Assembly (NCBI GenBank): GCA_004794785.1
Contig: SJOL01006494.1
Coordinates: 377,192 to 441,191, forward strand
Direction: 5' to 3'
DNA: 64,000 bases
DNA from: Opisthorchis felineus
Lineage: Eukaryota > Platyhelminthes > Trematoda > Opisthorchiida > Opisthorchiidae
Under the pieces are notes generated by a model. That model did not search any database. It saw only the letters and a list, made by a program, of their open reading frames with translations, and was not told the DNA's origin. A program made the translations under genes and the position numbers. Position 1 is the stretch's first letter, and every line of letters begins with the position of its first letter. Positions 12,789 to 23,900 of this stretch are shown piece after piece.

Positions 12789-13510
12789 TTAGTTTCCTCC
12801 GAGCTTATGTGTCATGCAATCTAAGAAGGGCAGTGTAGCCGAAGTTGACTCTATCTCCATACGAAATTTGATGTGTGGATTTTGGTCATTCAGATGGTTG
12901 TAAAACTCCCTGACCTTTTCTCGTTTTGTCACGACGAAAGCGTCATCTACATAACGCCATAAGACCTTAGGTGGGTATGGGAATCCGCCTAAACCTTTCT
13001 GTTCAAAATCTCCCATTAAAATATTTGCCAAAACCGGGGATATTGGCGATCTCATTGCTTGTTCTTGAGAATCAAAAACCGAGCGAGTGAGATTCAGGTA
13101 TGCTTTTATAACTTCCAATACTTCATCTACCGTCATCTGTGTCCGTTCTGAAAGGGTGATGTCCGTTAGTAACATTCGCTTGGCTATTTCTAAAGAGTTC
13201 CCTTTTGGTACATTTGTATATAACGAATTAACATCGAAACTTACAAGAATATCATCTGGTTCCACGGTGGCACCCGCTACTTTGTTTGGCAATGTCATAT
13301 GAATTCTTAATGTAAGCACTAGATTTTCTGGTGAGCTGTCAAGAATCTGGTCAGCTCATGGGGTGTGGAACCTATTCCGTCTACAATCGGTCTCAAGGGT
13401 ATATCTGGTTTAGGGGTTTTCGATAGGCCGTATAGCCGTAGTTGGATTGCACTTTTGGGATAAAATCGATAACAGTTACCTTGTCCTAAGTGGTTTATCA
13501 CGAACCACAA
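12789..13510 (-). pseudogene. PLE reverse transcriptase fingers/palm
   Basis: Two minus-strand frames carry most of the RT core. At 13319-13510 the segment LRLYGLSKTPKPDIPLRPIV is the PLE fingers motif (usually GLPKTHKP). At 12789-13319 come motif A (SFDVNSLYTNVP), motif B (SPISPVLANILMGDFE) and motif C (YVDDAFVV), all with catalytic aspartates retained, then LPFLDCMTHK. A frameshift lies at about 13319 and the N-terminal region is absent, so the gene is broken. The active-site residues nevertheless look intact, unlike the LINE copies in this window. The order on the minus strand is RT, thumb, nuclease. Confidence 0.85.
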
Positions 13511-13537
13511 ATACCTGCCTTAAAACCTGGCCATTTT

Positions 13538-13597
13538 GGTGACCTACTCACTTGGCCTGATGAAGCTTTTGTGTCAAAAGCGAAAGGTTGCCCAGTT
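13538..13597 (+). ncRNA. Hammerhead-ribozyme-like motif, right PLE terminus
   Basis: Plus strand: GGUGACC (13538-13544), U-A, a 12-nt stretch, core CUGAUGA (13557-13563), one extra A, helix II GCUUUUG/UGU/CAAAAGC (13565-13581), then GAAA (13582-13585) and GGUUGCC (13586-13592). The two outer strands can form seven pairs (with G-U) as helix III, and U16.1 and A15.1 fall in register, giving a type-III-like layout. Helix I between the putative CUA cleavage triplet and the core is not clearly paired, and the inserted A is non-canonical, so activity is uncertain. Its sense strand is opposite to that of the RT gene it abuts. Confidence 0.6.
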
Positions 13598-13612
13598 AAA
13601 AACTATTGACTG

Positions 13613-14479
13613 TTCCAAACTTTTCCCAGTTGATTGAAAACACTTTGGTCTCCTCTATATTCGCTGCCTTGAGCAGTGGTAATTTACATAACGATTGGCG
13701 ATAGTGTGTGTGAACAAACATTCATCTCAATAGTTTGACGAACCTTAAATAAAGTTGAGTCACTTTACATAACAGGAGGGCCAGAACGTCGTTGAGGTTA
13801 AGGATAAGTTGGTTTCCGATTTCCAGGCCGGTCGGAATCAACTTCCTAATGATCCCTCTGATACACCTAGGGCTAATCCCCAGCGGATGAAACATTTACC
13901 TCATCCACTAATCTCACAAATTAACACCTACTCACATGACTTTCCGCTGGCCGTTTGGATGGTGTGGATCTTCTCATCTACTTCATAGAGTGCAATGGCC
14001 GTGGTGGGGACTTCTGGGTAACAGTACAAGGCCGGCTCATACCACAGTCAGAAGCATGTTATGCCGTGCTTACATAGTGAGATTGTCGTTGTTTGCCAAA
14101 CCTTAACCCGACTGATGAAATATGGTCAAGCGTATGTTGGAACGTGAAAACCTGGGACATGAAAATTCTACGGAATCGAATAAATTGCTTCTCGGTAACG
14201 GACGCGACTGGAGGAGCTCGTGTGGTGATTGTTCTTGGACAACGGTGAACCCGGTGAGGATCAGGTTGTGATCCGAAAAATGAATATTCCCATCCTGTCT
14301 GCAACTCTTCTTGGAAAATCGCAACTAGTTCTCCTCCGTTCTACTGGTCTTTCGCGATAGCACATTTTAGTCTTCGATTGAGATTTCATCCTTTAAGTGG
14401 AGTCAAACTATGCTGAAAAGCCAAGGAACACTGTGCAGCTGTTTCATACTTACTGGGGATCATTGGCAGTACCCAAAAT
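13613..14479. repeat. Gap with a dispersed-repeat segment
   Basis: No gene recognised. The part at 14400-14475 resembles 44205-44285. Both contain CTGAAAAGCC, then CTGT and CAGCT blocks, then TTTCAT, CTGGG or TGGGG and ATCATT in the same order. This indicates a dispersed repeat, here lying immediately upstream of a PLE relic; it may be part of the PLE or an independent element. Confidence 0.4.
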
Positions 14480-15530
14480 CCAGGGAGTCTCACACCCGCT
14501 AGTTAGTTTGCTGACAATGAGATTTTAGTGGATGTCAGTTCGCTTCTTAACAGTCCACCAATTCCTGGAACGATAGACTACCTCTGTAACAATATTGAAA
14601 CTAACAAACTAGACACCAGTATCCCAACAGACTACATGAACGAAATTTGACCTTATGTGCGCACAATATACAGTCCCAGTTCAGCCTGAGTTCAGTTCTT
14701 AAAGGCTATCAGTCGAAAGCTACCTGGGAAAATGTGTCATTTATAATCCTTAAGTCAGTTATTCAATTGTCTTTGACCCAAGTGAAATCAGGCCTATTGA
14801 ACCTTTGACAAGATTCACTCAAGCCATCCGAACATCAGGTTCATTCTAGAGACAGAGAGCCAGAACCGCATTAGCTTTCTAGACGTTGAAATGGCTAGAA
14901 ACTAAGGGGCCACTTCAGAGAACAGTACTGCCTGGAATGGATAGTAAGTCATTTTGACATGGATTTTCCATTAAACCAAAAGATGAATATTAAACGATGC
15001 CTGGCCAACAGAGCAATGAGAGTTTTTCCAAACTTCATCCTGGAAAACAAGTTAAAACGACTAAAAGACCTACTCATCTGGAACAAATACCTAATCAGCT
15101 TTGTGCAACGGTAAAGCCCAGACAGAACTCAGGATCAGTTGAGGGGAAACCCATTTCTTTTGCCTTTTAGATATGACTATGTAGCCAAACTGATTTCGCT
15201 AAGGCTCACAAAGACTTATGTGGCAGCAAATTTGCGGATAATCTTCCCCTCGAAACTTCTCATGACCCTACTGCTAAAGAACAGCTTCCCGCTATCTACA
15301 ACCAACTTTTTTATGTACGCGTTTGAATGCCCATGCATGGCACAATGCATTAGTCACACAAAACGACTGTCTAATATAATCTGTAAGCCCTGTCCTGTTT
15401 CGTTAACACGTGGGAGTAAATAGCTAGGGTCCACTTCATTTGCTGTGCATTTCATTGAATCTAGTCTTATCGTGCTTCTTATCACCCTAACTTTTCTAGT
15501 GATGTGCGAGGTCTCGGGAAATCACGGTAA
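14480..15530 (+). mobile_element. Penelope-like element relic (RT and GIY-YIG)
   Basis: Plus-strand pieces in order are: a decayed motif A (EILVDVSSLLNSPP) followed by GTIDYLCNNIETNKLDTSIP near 14510-14640; FDPSEIRP near 14775; RISFLDVEMAR near 14870; an MNIKRCLANRAMRVF thumb near 14980; a 94-codon open stretch at 15139-15423 with RYDYVAKLISLRL then STTNFFMYAFECPC and a decayed GIY-YIG start; and weak C-terminal similarity to about 15530. The YVDD motif is missing and many stops interrupt the frame. Sequence style is closer to the 7-kb and 19-kb copies than to the element at 11.6-13.6 kb. Confidence 0.7.
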
Positions 15531-16029
15531 GTGTGCGCAAACTCAACCGTTCATTGTTGCTAAGGCGCGTGTCTGACCTCTGCGCGTAAAAGCACATCGT
15601 ACGAACACTGAAGCTCAACCGGACGGTAGCAATCGCAAGCCTGAACAGTCCCCGATTTTGCGATGGTTGACACTGACCTCTGCTGTTCAACTTTTGCGTA
15701 GTGATTATTGCACAATTTGATGTCAAATACTGAACCTTTATTGTCAGTATTTTTAAACGACATTCTCCCTTAGCTACTGTTTCCATATATATATAGTAGA
15801 TTGTCTGAGGCTCACATACAAAAGATAGTTCTTGGTCAGTATGTCGCTGTCCTGATGACGTCTCTCTGTAGGTCGAAGGCCTTCTCAAATCTGTTGGTTC
15901 ATTTGCTCGTACTGATTCTGGGACCGAGAAATACAATCTACAAGTTGATAAAAAAAGATAAATCATTCAGCGGTAACACCCTTTTGATGCTGTGCCACCC
16001 GAAGGAAGCAAGAGGGCTGGGATACTGCT
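15531..16029. other. No recognised gene
   Basis: A minus-strand frame of 156 codons (15496-15966) is open but shows no motif I recognise, and it overlaps the end of the PLE relic antisense. It includes a short AT run near 15786-15797. I see nothing else. Confidence 0.4.
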
Positions 16030-16140
16030 AGGTCGCCCAAGCCTATACAGGGGAATTCGAGAGGCAGAGGTCGGGTTCGAACCACGGACCTTCCGGTCAC
16101 TAGATTCGAGCTTTAACCACTGAGTCATTTCGCCCCATCT
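16030..16140 (-). repeat. tRNA-derived SINE-like segment
   Basis: On the minus strand the sequence begins GGGGCGAAATGACTCAGTGG and then carries a good B-box-like GTGGTTCGAACCC. These are in A-box/B-box order and spacing as in a tRNA head of a SINE. The expected 3' acceptor strand complementary to GGGGCGA is absent, so this is not a functional tRNA. It differs from the hammerhead SINE family at 44.6 and 20.5 kb. Confidence 0.55.
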
Positions 16141-18736
16141 ACAAGTTGAACAACTAACTAAACATCCCAGAGGTAGTAGCTGAAGTTCATTAACCCGGTG
16201 GGCTGCAGATTTGCTAGTAAACAATGATCCGTGAGTCTAGGCGCGGGTTTTAAGATGGGTCTATCTTTTACTTTATGTTCGGATGATTATCACAACACAA
16301 ATGTGTTTCCCTGACCAAGTGAAAGTGCTATGAACACCGCTCTTTTGACGAAATCACATTCTAATAGTTTTTAATTTCACGACCAATTTCCTAGGCGTCC
16401 AGTTAAGCTCCTTAAAGCGATATTCCTTAAAACACTGTTCTTCGACGGAATGAACGCCTTTATTGAAGGTGTCCACACATGCCTGGCCTCCAAGTTTTCA
16501 TTCTTCCGTTTTTACTGCACCCTAACATCCTAACAATTTGGCAGCGTTCACTAACTTTCTAGTTTGAAAGTGGTAAATCTAAACCACACTATGTCGGGAC
16601 TACCCGAAAAAATCGGTGGAGGTTTCTTAACAGCCGGTTCATTAAAAAATGGATTCAGTGTTCAGTCTACCTACTGGTCTTCTAGTGCCACTAGTATGCT
16701 GAATACTGTAAATCACCAAAAAGACCTATTTCAGTTTCTGCCCACACTGCCTAAATGCAAAGATAAAGAGCTAAGTAAATGTGTTTTCAAAAATTTATTA
16801 ATGTGGTACGGGAAACTAATGACAGTGGGCGTATTAAATGTCACCACTTATATCGGGTCCATTGACATAATCCATACGAAACCGTTGCCAGCAGTCACCG
16901 CATAACTAATTATTCAGTGTTGACCTATCTTCACTTAAGGCCGCAATCGACATTTCAGTTTCCGACTAGAGCGCTTGGAGAGTTAGAGTATCTGAACAAA
17001 ACACACCTGTGAGCATACTTGCACAGTTTGCCCTAAAGTTGACCTAAAGTGGCAGGGCTGACGCGATGACTGATGTAAGTGACAGGATACCAGAATCCTG
17101 AAACACCAAACGTAGCAGCAGGGTTGATCTGAGGGATGGGAAATGGATAGTTTTCAGTCAAAGAAATGTCGTTTTGGTACGTTCATCAAGAAGGAAAAGG
17201 AAGTTGTCTTAATTGAAATGCAAGTGCCTTCAGATGCCTCAAAACTTTGATAAATATACTATACGTGTCAGTAAGCTAGTAAACATTCCACAGAAAATGA
17301 ATAACTACGGGTCCAGGAATCCTGGTATTCGGATATTCTTCAAAATTATGAAAATTTTTCGTTCATCCATAGGTTCAGGACAGAAGATAACTCAAGATAA
17401 TGAGACAGAATCCTGACCGCTTCGGGCACCGTTGTCCGAGGGTGCTTGTATAAGATATAAGATGTAAGATATATTGTAAGATATAACAGAAAACGATCTT
17501 GATAATGTTCACTGATAAGCCTGTACAGCAAGAGTTAAGGAGTGCTTCAGAGGAAAATTCGACTAGTGAGCCCAGGGCGCTTCATTGAATAATGTGTAGT
17601 TTCAACGAACTAATTACCCCACATCCAAAAGTTTTGGGTTTAGAGAAGCGACGGATAGCCTATTGTTCTGGTTGCCAAATCAAATGCGGAAGTAAGTACT
17701 TGTTACTAAATTCCTCACCCAAGTGTTGGATCCAGAGTACAGATAGATATCGAAAGTGACTCCGAAGTCTCACGGTTACTTGGAAATAGTAGAGCACGGT
17801 TGGGTACGGATGCTACAAAGTGATTACTAGGTGTAAAAAATTTAACTTACTGGGGTAGTGATGTTTCGAAGTATCCGAACACGGTGTAGCAAGTGCGTCA
17901 TCAGGCGCATACAGTTATCAGCACCTGTCTAGCAGCAGCAAAGGTATTACCGCTCTAAAAAGTGAAATTCCTCGCCGTAGGATAGAGCGAGGATGGCTGA
18001 AGTGAACGATTCACTTCCTCCCTTTTGACCACGCTCTGGATGTAACGGCACTCTAGAAGCTTGTACAGAGGCTGAAGACATATTCTTCACATTGTGTCCT
18101 GTTCAGCAAAATCCACTACGAAATCTCTTATAATTCGTTGAAAGGAGTAAATAATTTGCTAAATTTTGTTTGCTCACCCTGGGTATCGTTTATTCCGAAC
18201 AAGCACTGTTAATTATTCTTCGAAGTTCGCAAACTGCATTTAAAACTCTCTAGGAGATTTCTAAATGATAGATTTCTAAAGCATGCTGTGGTTCAACCAG
18301 AAAATTCGGTCTGGAACTACAGCAGTTAAGATTGTTCTACTCATGCAGCGTGTTAATACTTGTAGTTTCAATAGAAATTTTCCTTCCCACCGGGCCATTG
18401 GGAGAGTTGGCAGTTCGCTGTTGCGTCCTAGCTGCACATGAAGGCCATCGGTCGGTTTGTTAGCAAGCTTGCGTAGTTTGGGTATACTCATAGATTCGAC
18501 AAGAGCACAGAGTGAGAAACATTACTGTTTTCGGGATCAGATCAGCACATATCTAACGGTTAAAATAAAGATGGTGGAATAAACAGCTAAGATATGTTAC
18601 TACATTGAGAACGCGGAAACACGAACAACTGATTTCCAGTGAAACCCTAGTTGCATCCAGACGGATGCTGTGAGGTGGCCTAGGAGGTCCTTGAGCGACT
18701 GGGTAGATCCATTCTTGTCAAATGACCAAGACAAAC
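16141..18736. other. No recognised gene
   Basis: Open frames such as 16564-16905 (+, 113 codons) show no familiar motif. Around 17830-17910 a conserved-looking block contains CUGAUGA and GAAA on the minus strand and lies about 830 bp downstream of the PLE relic at 18737-19545. It may be that element's 3' terminus. Confidence 0.4.
17449..17488. repeat. Short AT-rich minisatellite
   Basis: Imperfect tandem copies of a TAAGATAT-like unit, about five in 40 bp. Confidence 0.7.
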
Positions 18737-19545
18737 TCAGAGCTCGTACAAATCATTTTTGACAACACAGCACCACATTTCGTAATCGTAATGCAAATGA
18801 TTCAGTAGCAGCCAAGCGACGCCGTGGGATCGATACCGATAATCTATTAGGTACTCGGTGTATAAGGTTGAAAAACTCGTTGGACTAATCACGTGAAGGG
18901 TGTCAATAATGTGTGACGCAATCGAGTCTTCGGACGAACCACTGAGTCTGGTGATATTCATGTGATGCTCATGTATTCTCTTATCAAGATGTCGTGTCAT
19001 GCGCCCAACATATTCCGCTGGGCAACAGCAGGAGAAGGAACAAACAACCGTAGTCTGGATGAGGACTGGTATCTTGTGTTTGGGGTTTGAGCTAAACAAA
19101 AGATTGGTTGTAAAACAAGGGCTTGGAGTTGCAACCAGAAACGTGCGCTGTACAAAATGAAACAAGCAGCGACTGACTGCGTTTGTCAACAGATCATTCT
19201 TAGGTAGTAACTCAGTTGATCGGCTTCTTTGCAACAGTCAAGACAGACGGTGTGATAGGACGTTCAGACATATTCTTGGCTACAAATCTCTCTGAATGAC
19301 CAGTAGCTCTGAATACGGTGCTGCAGTTTAAAGTCCAGCGCGTCCGCAGAACAGAGTCGCCTCGCTCGGTTTGCTTAAGTGTAAAACTGTTTTTTCTGCC
19401 TCAATGGCATAAAACTATGTCCCGTCCAAGTGGGCTTTCTGCAGACTTATCTGTGAATTGTGACCCTCGATAGCTTGAGAAGTGTGACGTCCAGGAAGGC
19501 GAATGTCAACTTCGGTTTCAAATGTAAACTAAATGGACGAGTGTG
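18737..19545 (-). mobile_element. Penelope-like element relic (RT tail and GIY-YIG)
   Basis: The minus strand reads LTFAFLDVTLLK, then CRKPTWTGH and ANRARRLCSADAL (19540 down to 19350), the end of a PLE palm and thumb. A 165-codon open frame (19234-18737) follows, containing CSFSCCCPAEYVGR, then HLDKRIHEHH, then SIASHIIDTLH, a GIY-YIG nuclease with mutated first motif. Stops occur in the thumb, so the copy is dead. The RT core upstream is missing. The LINE relic on the same strand begins only about 16 bp away, suggesting that one element truncated or landed beside the other. Confidence 0.75.
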
Positions 19546-19560
19546 CTTGGTTAGAGTTAT

Positions 19561-20400
19561 TCAGGAAAGCGTCCACTTCGGAGCTGTTTGGTACTTGCAT
19601 AAAAATATCATCTGATGCTCGACACATCCTTTGATTAAAGTTTTTGTTGCATAACCGAACATTTGTTTTCTGTTGGTCTCGTTACGGATTCGCCGACACC
19701 AGTCTATACGAGCTATGTCCCTGAGACAATGGTTGTCGAACACTTGAAGGCCTCAGTTCCGCTACCCAAAGAAGCCACGTTTCCAGCTTTCAATAAACCA
19801 TCCCACACTGCAGCCCGATACACGCGTCCCTTGAGATTCACGTATATTACGCTTTGATGCCATAGATGTCTCAACTTAGCAAACGCGCCCCGAGCCTCGC
19901 AGATTCATGCATTGACTTCACCTGCTATACTACAGTCGGAACTAATAAAACTTCCAATATACGTAAAGCGCTCCACAACTTCCGATGTCTCTCCTTGTAT
20001 TGTAAGTTGTGTGTTCAGTGACTTCATTTCCAAAAGCATGACCTTACACTGTGTGGGTTCAATGTGCATGCCAAAGGACGGGATGACTTTGGTCAGTTCA
20101 TCCGAAAACACCTGCGCCTTCTCGTGTATGAGGACGAGAAAATTACCATCTGCATATTTCAGATCGACAAGGTCTTCGTCAATAGCTATCTAAACACCAG
20201 CTTTTTGAAGATCTTCCAACGTTTGTCTCATTATCTCGTCAGTCACGAAACTGGATTGCAATGGAGAGAGTGGGCGCCCTTGACGGATATCACCTTGTGT
20301 ACGGAACCTTTGGAAAGCTCTCCGTGTACTCTCATACGCCCGAAAGTCTGAGAATACGAATAACTTGCTATAATAGTTGTAGGTAGTTACAGGATTTGCG
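19561..20400 (-). mobile_element. LINE relic, RT to C-terminal domain
   Basis: The minus strand carries FRAYESTRRAFQRF and QGDIRQGRPLSPLQSSFV (RT motif B region) at 20345-20250. Next is DLKYADGNFLVLI near 20150 where YADD is expected, then ELTKVIPSFGMHI, VERFTYIGSFISSDCS (20100-19930) and a C-terminal block FDNHCLRDIARIDWCRRI (19743-19690). The second active-site Asp is Gly, and stops and frameshifts separate the blocks. The tail after MFGYATKTL is lost, so the 3' end is truncated at about 19561 next to the PLE relic. Confidence 0.85.
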
Positions 20401-20409
20401 GAATTCACA

Positions 20410-20660
20410 TTAAACTCACTCCATTTTGAACAGTCGCCCTCCTGTCCTTGAGCTATTATTGTGGTGAGTCCACACCATAGGTGAGAAGCGCTGGACTCGA
20501 CTTCTGGTTTTGTTGGAACTCATCAGTGTTGCTTGTTCTTGGTCGCGCCTAGGTTTGAACTCAGATATCTGACATGCGAGGCAAGCGTGTTACTACTAAT
20601 CCACCAGCGCACGCTTGACAATCTGAGTCCAGAATTTTTCGAGCATCCTCGGCACTCCCT
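20410..20660 (-). repeat. tRNA-derived SINE copy with hammerhead remnant
   Basis: The minus strand reads a tRNA-like head (GGTGGATTAGTAGTAACACG A-box region, then GAGTTCAAACC B-box near 20555) followed by a hammerhead-like segment and a tail. The tail contains GGTGTGGACTCACC, ACAGGAGG and CGACTGTTCAAA, as in the copies at 44.6 and 50.3 kb. It lies head to head with the next copy. No protein is encoded; weak peptides such as [10 protein letters not shown] arise from translating the tRNA part. Confidence 0.75.
20489..20533 (-). ncRNA. Degenerate hammerhead motif in SINE
   Basis: The core CUGAUGA is intact at 20526-20520 and the GUC cleavage triplet followed by CAGCGC is present near 20495. Helix II is disrupted, and the A after GAA is replaced by G. 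The left strand of helix I (CAACA) no longer matches CAGCGC. It is identified mainly by alignment to the better copies, and is probably inactive. Confidence 0.5.
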
Positions 20661-20940
20661 CACTGGGAACTCCTGTCAGACGGGTCAATCGATCGACGCA
20701 AACAGGATAGCTACGGGTTCATCGTTCTGGTAGCCGGGGCAACCGATCACATCGATCAAGCGTGCCCTGCTGGAATAGTGGTATCTTGTTGTCCTCACAT
20801 GCCAAATTTGACCAAGGATACTCACCGCCGATGAGCTCTAATCAGAGCAAAACCCAAGTCCTATGACGTGGACTCACTAGAATAATTGCCACAGGATAGG
20901 AGAACGACTGTTCAAATGAGAGTAGTGTGAACGTGAACTT
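20661..20940 (+). repeat. SINE copy with internal deletion
   Basis: The plus strand shares CGGGTCAATCGATCG, GATCACATCGATCAAGCGTG, AATAGTGGTA and the 3' tail (TAGGAGAACGACTGTTCAAA, then GTGTGAACGTGAAC) with 44598-44955. The section between the tRNA-like A-box and the hammerhead is shortened relative to that copy. Confidence 0.75.
20819..20868 (+). ncRNA. Degenerate hammerhead motif in SINE
   Basis: CCGAUGA (core with U4 changed) lies at 20828-20834, helix II GCUCU/AAUC/AGAGC at 20835-20848 is perfect, AAAA replaces GAAA, and GUC is at 20858-20860. Two core changes predict no cleavage, but the helix II hairpin is preserved. Confidence 0.55.
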
Positions 20941-23900
20941 ATTATTTTCTTATACTTCCGCGGAATTCCTTGCTGAGCGATCGTGTGAAGAAGAACAGAG
21001 CGGTCACATTAATGGAATCTGATTTGTCACTATAATCACAGGCTACATTTTTAGTCAACGTGACTGTAACTTTGCTGAAACGAGCGGTAACTTTAAACGA
21101 GCTTCACAAACTCAAGTGTCACGGAGACTACATTGGCATGCTGGTTCGTAAATCTCGACCAACCATCGGGCAATTATGTGCTATAAGGAATTAGGTAAAT
21201 CTAAATTGTGTCCCGAATAGACATCTTTATTACAAGCCTCAGACAGGCAAGAATTATGGCATCTGCAGAGTGTAAGCCTTGTAATGAGACTTCGGAGCTC
21301 GTTTTGGTTTCGGCAGATATGGTTGTCCGTGCACGCTCACCACTATCTCAGCATTCCGCTTGTTCCAGTTCAACCGTGTGCTCCTGGCTGTCAATTCGGA
21401 CGGTGAGTTTTCGTACCTGAGAAATAGCAGTAATGAGCTCGTGATGTGTATTAGCATATTGCACCCACAAATTGAAGGCGAGAGTGACGTCTGTTGTTTC
21501 CCATGCAATGCTGCGTGCGTCGTGTGCCTATTCGTGCGAAAATGTGAAGTGCGAATCGGATGTAGGGAAACAGCGAAATGTGGTGGGGCCCAGAAGCCTA
21601 GACAAGCATACCGCTTGCTATATTACCGTCTTCCACTGTGATTTGATGCTATAATTTGCATTTTTGTCTTACCGGAATCAACCAACTGCTCCTCAAATTG
21701 ACCTTGGCTGTCGAAAACCTGAGTGATGTGAATTCCTCAAAATGCATGGTCAACCACAATGTCCATCATAAACTGAAAATCGGGCGCATGATTTTGACTA
21801 TCGGATTAAATAGGTGCCCGATTACAAGTGGCTGATTGGCTTCTCATTCCAAGTGGTCGCCACAGGTGTACTAGCGCCTTAGTCTCCTTAGTCGAGATAC
21901 TAGCACAAAATGATCTTGGTCTTCGAAATTTTAGTGCTTCTAGCCTAGAGCGACCCTCCGTTGTGCAGACCACAACCCTGACACTGGCCACTTAGACGGG
22001 ACTTTGCAAATTCGGCAGAAAGTGCAGAATGGAGCAAGACTACCACTTTTCCTCACAGTGACCAATTTTCCACACATTTAATAACATGCTCCTCCTCTAT
22101 AAAAACATGACTCCAGCATGATCTGATTGATTTTCCGTTTTATGTTTGTTGCAGCTAATGATAATATCCATAGCAAACATGTAGAATGAACCCTGTGGAA
22201 ACAAAAAGATGATAAACAATCTAGGAATCTCGCTCATCATGCACTGATATCAGCCCTCGAATTGAATTGGCCATCTAGGTTAGGACCGTTGAAGCCAACC
22301 AGTTGTCAAAATAAGATGCCGGTCGCATTCGATCTGTTTACACACCTGTTTTCACTGTTATGGACTGAAGTAGAGCAAACGGTCGGCACATATACAGCGA
22401 AACAGTATACGGCTTGAAGGTGCTCTTACAGGATCACGAAACATATAAATCACCCTTATTTTTAGTTGTACATTGTACCACTCGTCCCCTCTCCACATTC
22501 ATCAAACAAGTCACCCACTCACACCGCACTTCTACCACACTCTCTATTCCACTACATACCCGGATCCCTATATCGATGAGTAGCCAATCAGCCACGTTCA
22601 AACGAACACCAACGTGGTCCGGTTGTGTGGTTTTCCTTTCTGAACTGGTCAGGCAACATAGGAGCCCACTAGCAGTTATAACAGTAGCGAACGGAAATGA
22701 CCGAAATGACTTCGCGGAACCACTAAAGCAGTAGGAACAATAGATTCAGTAAAACTATAGTAACCCAGTAAAACCAGCAGAACGAAACCAAGCTTTTTGA
22801 AACACTCACAGTCCAACTGGAATCCTTTTGTAAATCTCACGATGTAAAGATTTCTGAACCTCATGATCCAGGTGATGGACTATGGAAGGTTGATCAGACT
22901 TCATTGTGTTTAATCAAGCACTACTGTCAGAAATGGCAACAGAAGCATCCGTTTCTGTCGAAATATCACCAGAATCTACTGAGCAGACAGAATAAGCTGG
23001 CGAAGAATGTCGAACAGTTGATTGTCGAGTGCCTGCAGGATAAAACCAAGCACATGGATCTCATCCCAAAACCACGTTAATGCTTGTAAGCAGGAACCGT
23101 CAGTTTTAATTTTGGAGTTAAACCGGAAGGAGCACGCGGTATCCGTCAACCACAAAACTAAATTTCCGGGTCACCAAGAACCAAATCAACGGCGTTAATT
23201 TCGGATACCTTCCGGGTAGTTATGTATCTCACGGGAACAAGCCAGTCCACACATTTTTGTGCACAAAATGAAATGGATTCACGGCGTCCAAGGACAAAAG
23301 ACAAGTAAGTATTTACACTCATCTTACGTAGACTTCACTCTCAGACAACCGGACTACTGAGGATGGAACACATATTTGCTAGCATTAAACAAAAACTAAC
23401 AACCGCCCTTGATCGCATTTTTTCGGTAGCACAACTACTACTAATACCTTGTATTTGCGTCTCCAAACTAGCGAACCTCGAGGGAGCGATCTGTCTGATC
23501 ATCTCTCAGTTGAACTGCAGTTGAGGTTACAGTCACGTTTGCAGAACAGGCCATTGTCTCCCCACATTATCTGATGCACTCCATGAAACTTCAGTCAGCT
23601 ATTGATCAGTCTACCTCCTGAAATTCATCATAATCGGCCACATGACATCTACTGGTCACAGGTTACCACGCTGACCCAGACAATTTTTCGATATTCTGAT
23701 GCGCGATCATACGCCCCGGATGGTAACATTCGGCGAGAGAGTGCTGATTAAGCTCTATCTGCGCGAAATCATGGACTCAGAACGTCTGTCTACATTGGCC
23801 CCAGGCTCTGAGTAGCTCCTTTCCTCTGAATGTCTGCGTGTGTTTTCAAACTGTAGCTGCCGTGTAGCAAACCTAAAAATACATGTTTTACGTGGAAAGC

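Larger units (their letters stand above)
11607..13612 (-). mobile_element. Penelope-like element bounded by inverted terminal repeats
   Basis: A 2-kb element on the minus strand carries reverse transcriptase segments (13510 down to 12442) followed by a GIY-YIG endonuclease (12417 down to 12025). The block at about 13537-13612 on the plus strand reappears, reverse complemented and with few differences, at about 11607-11676. The coding part therefore sits between inverted terminal repeats of about 70 bp, each holding a hammerhead-like core. PLEs are known to carry terminal repeats in direct or inverted orientation, which fits. The RT lacks its N-terminal part, being joined directly to the right-hand repeat, so the copy is 5'-truncated and frameshifted. 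It is the most complete PLE in the window. Confidence 0.85.

Noticed and set aside
16030..16140. Candidate tRNA gene on the minus strand
   Set aside because: The B-box is good but the acceptor stem does not close, and the anticodon arm is not convincing. Better described as a SINE head.
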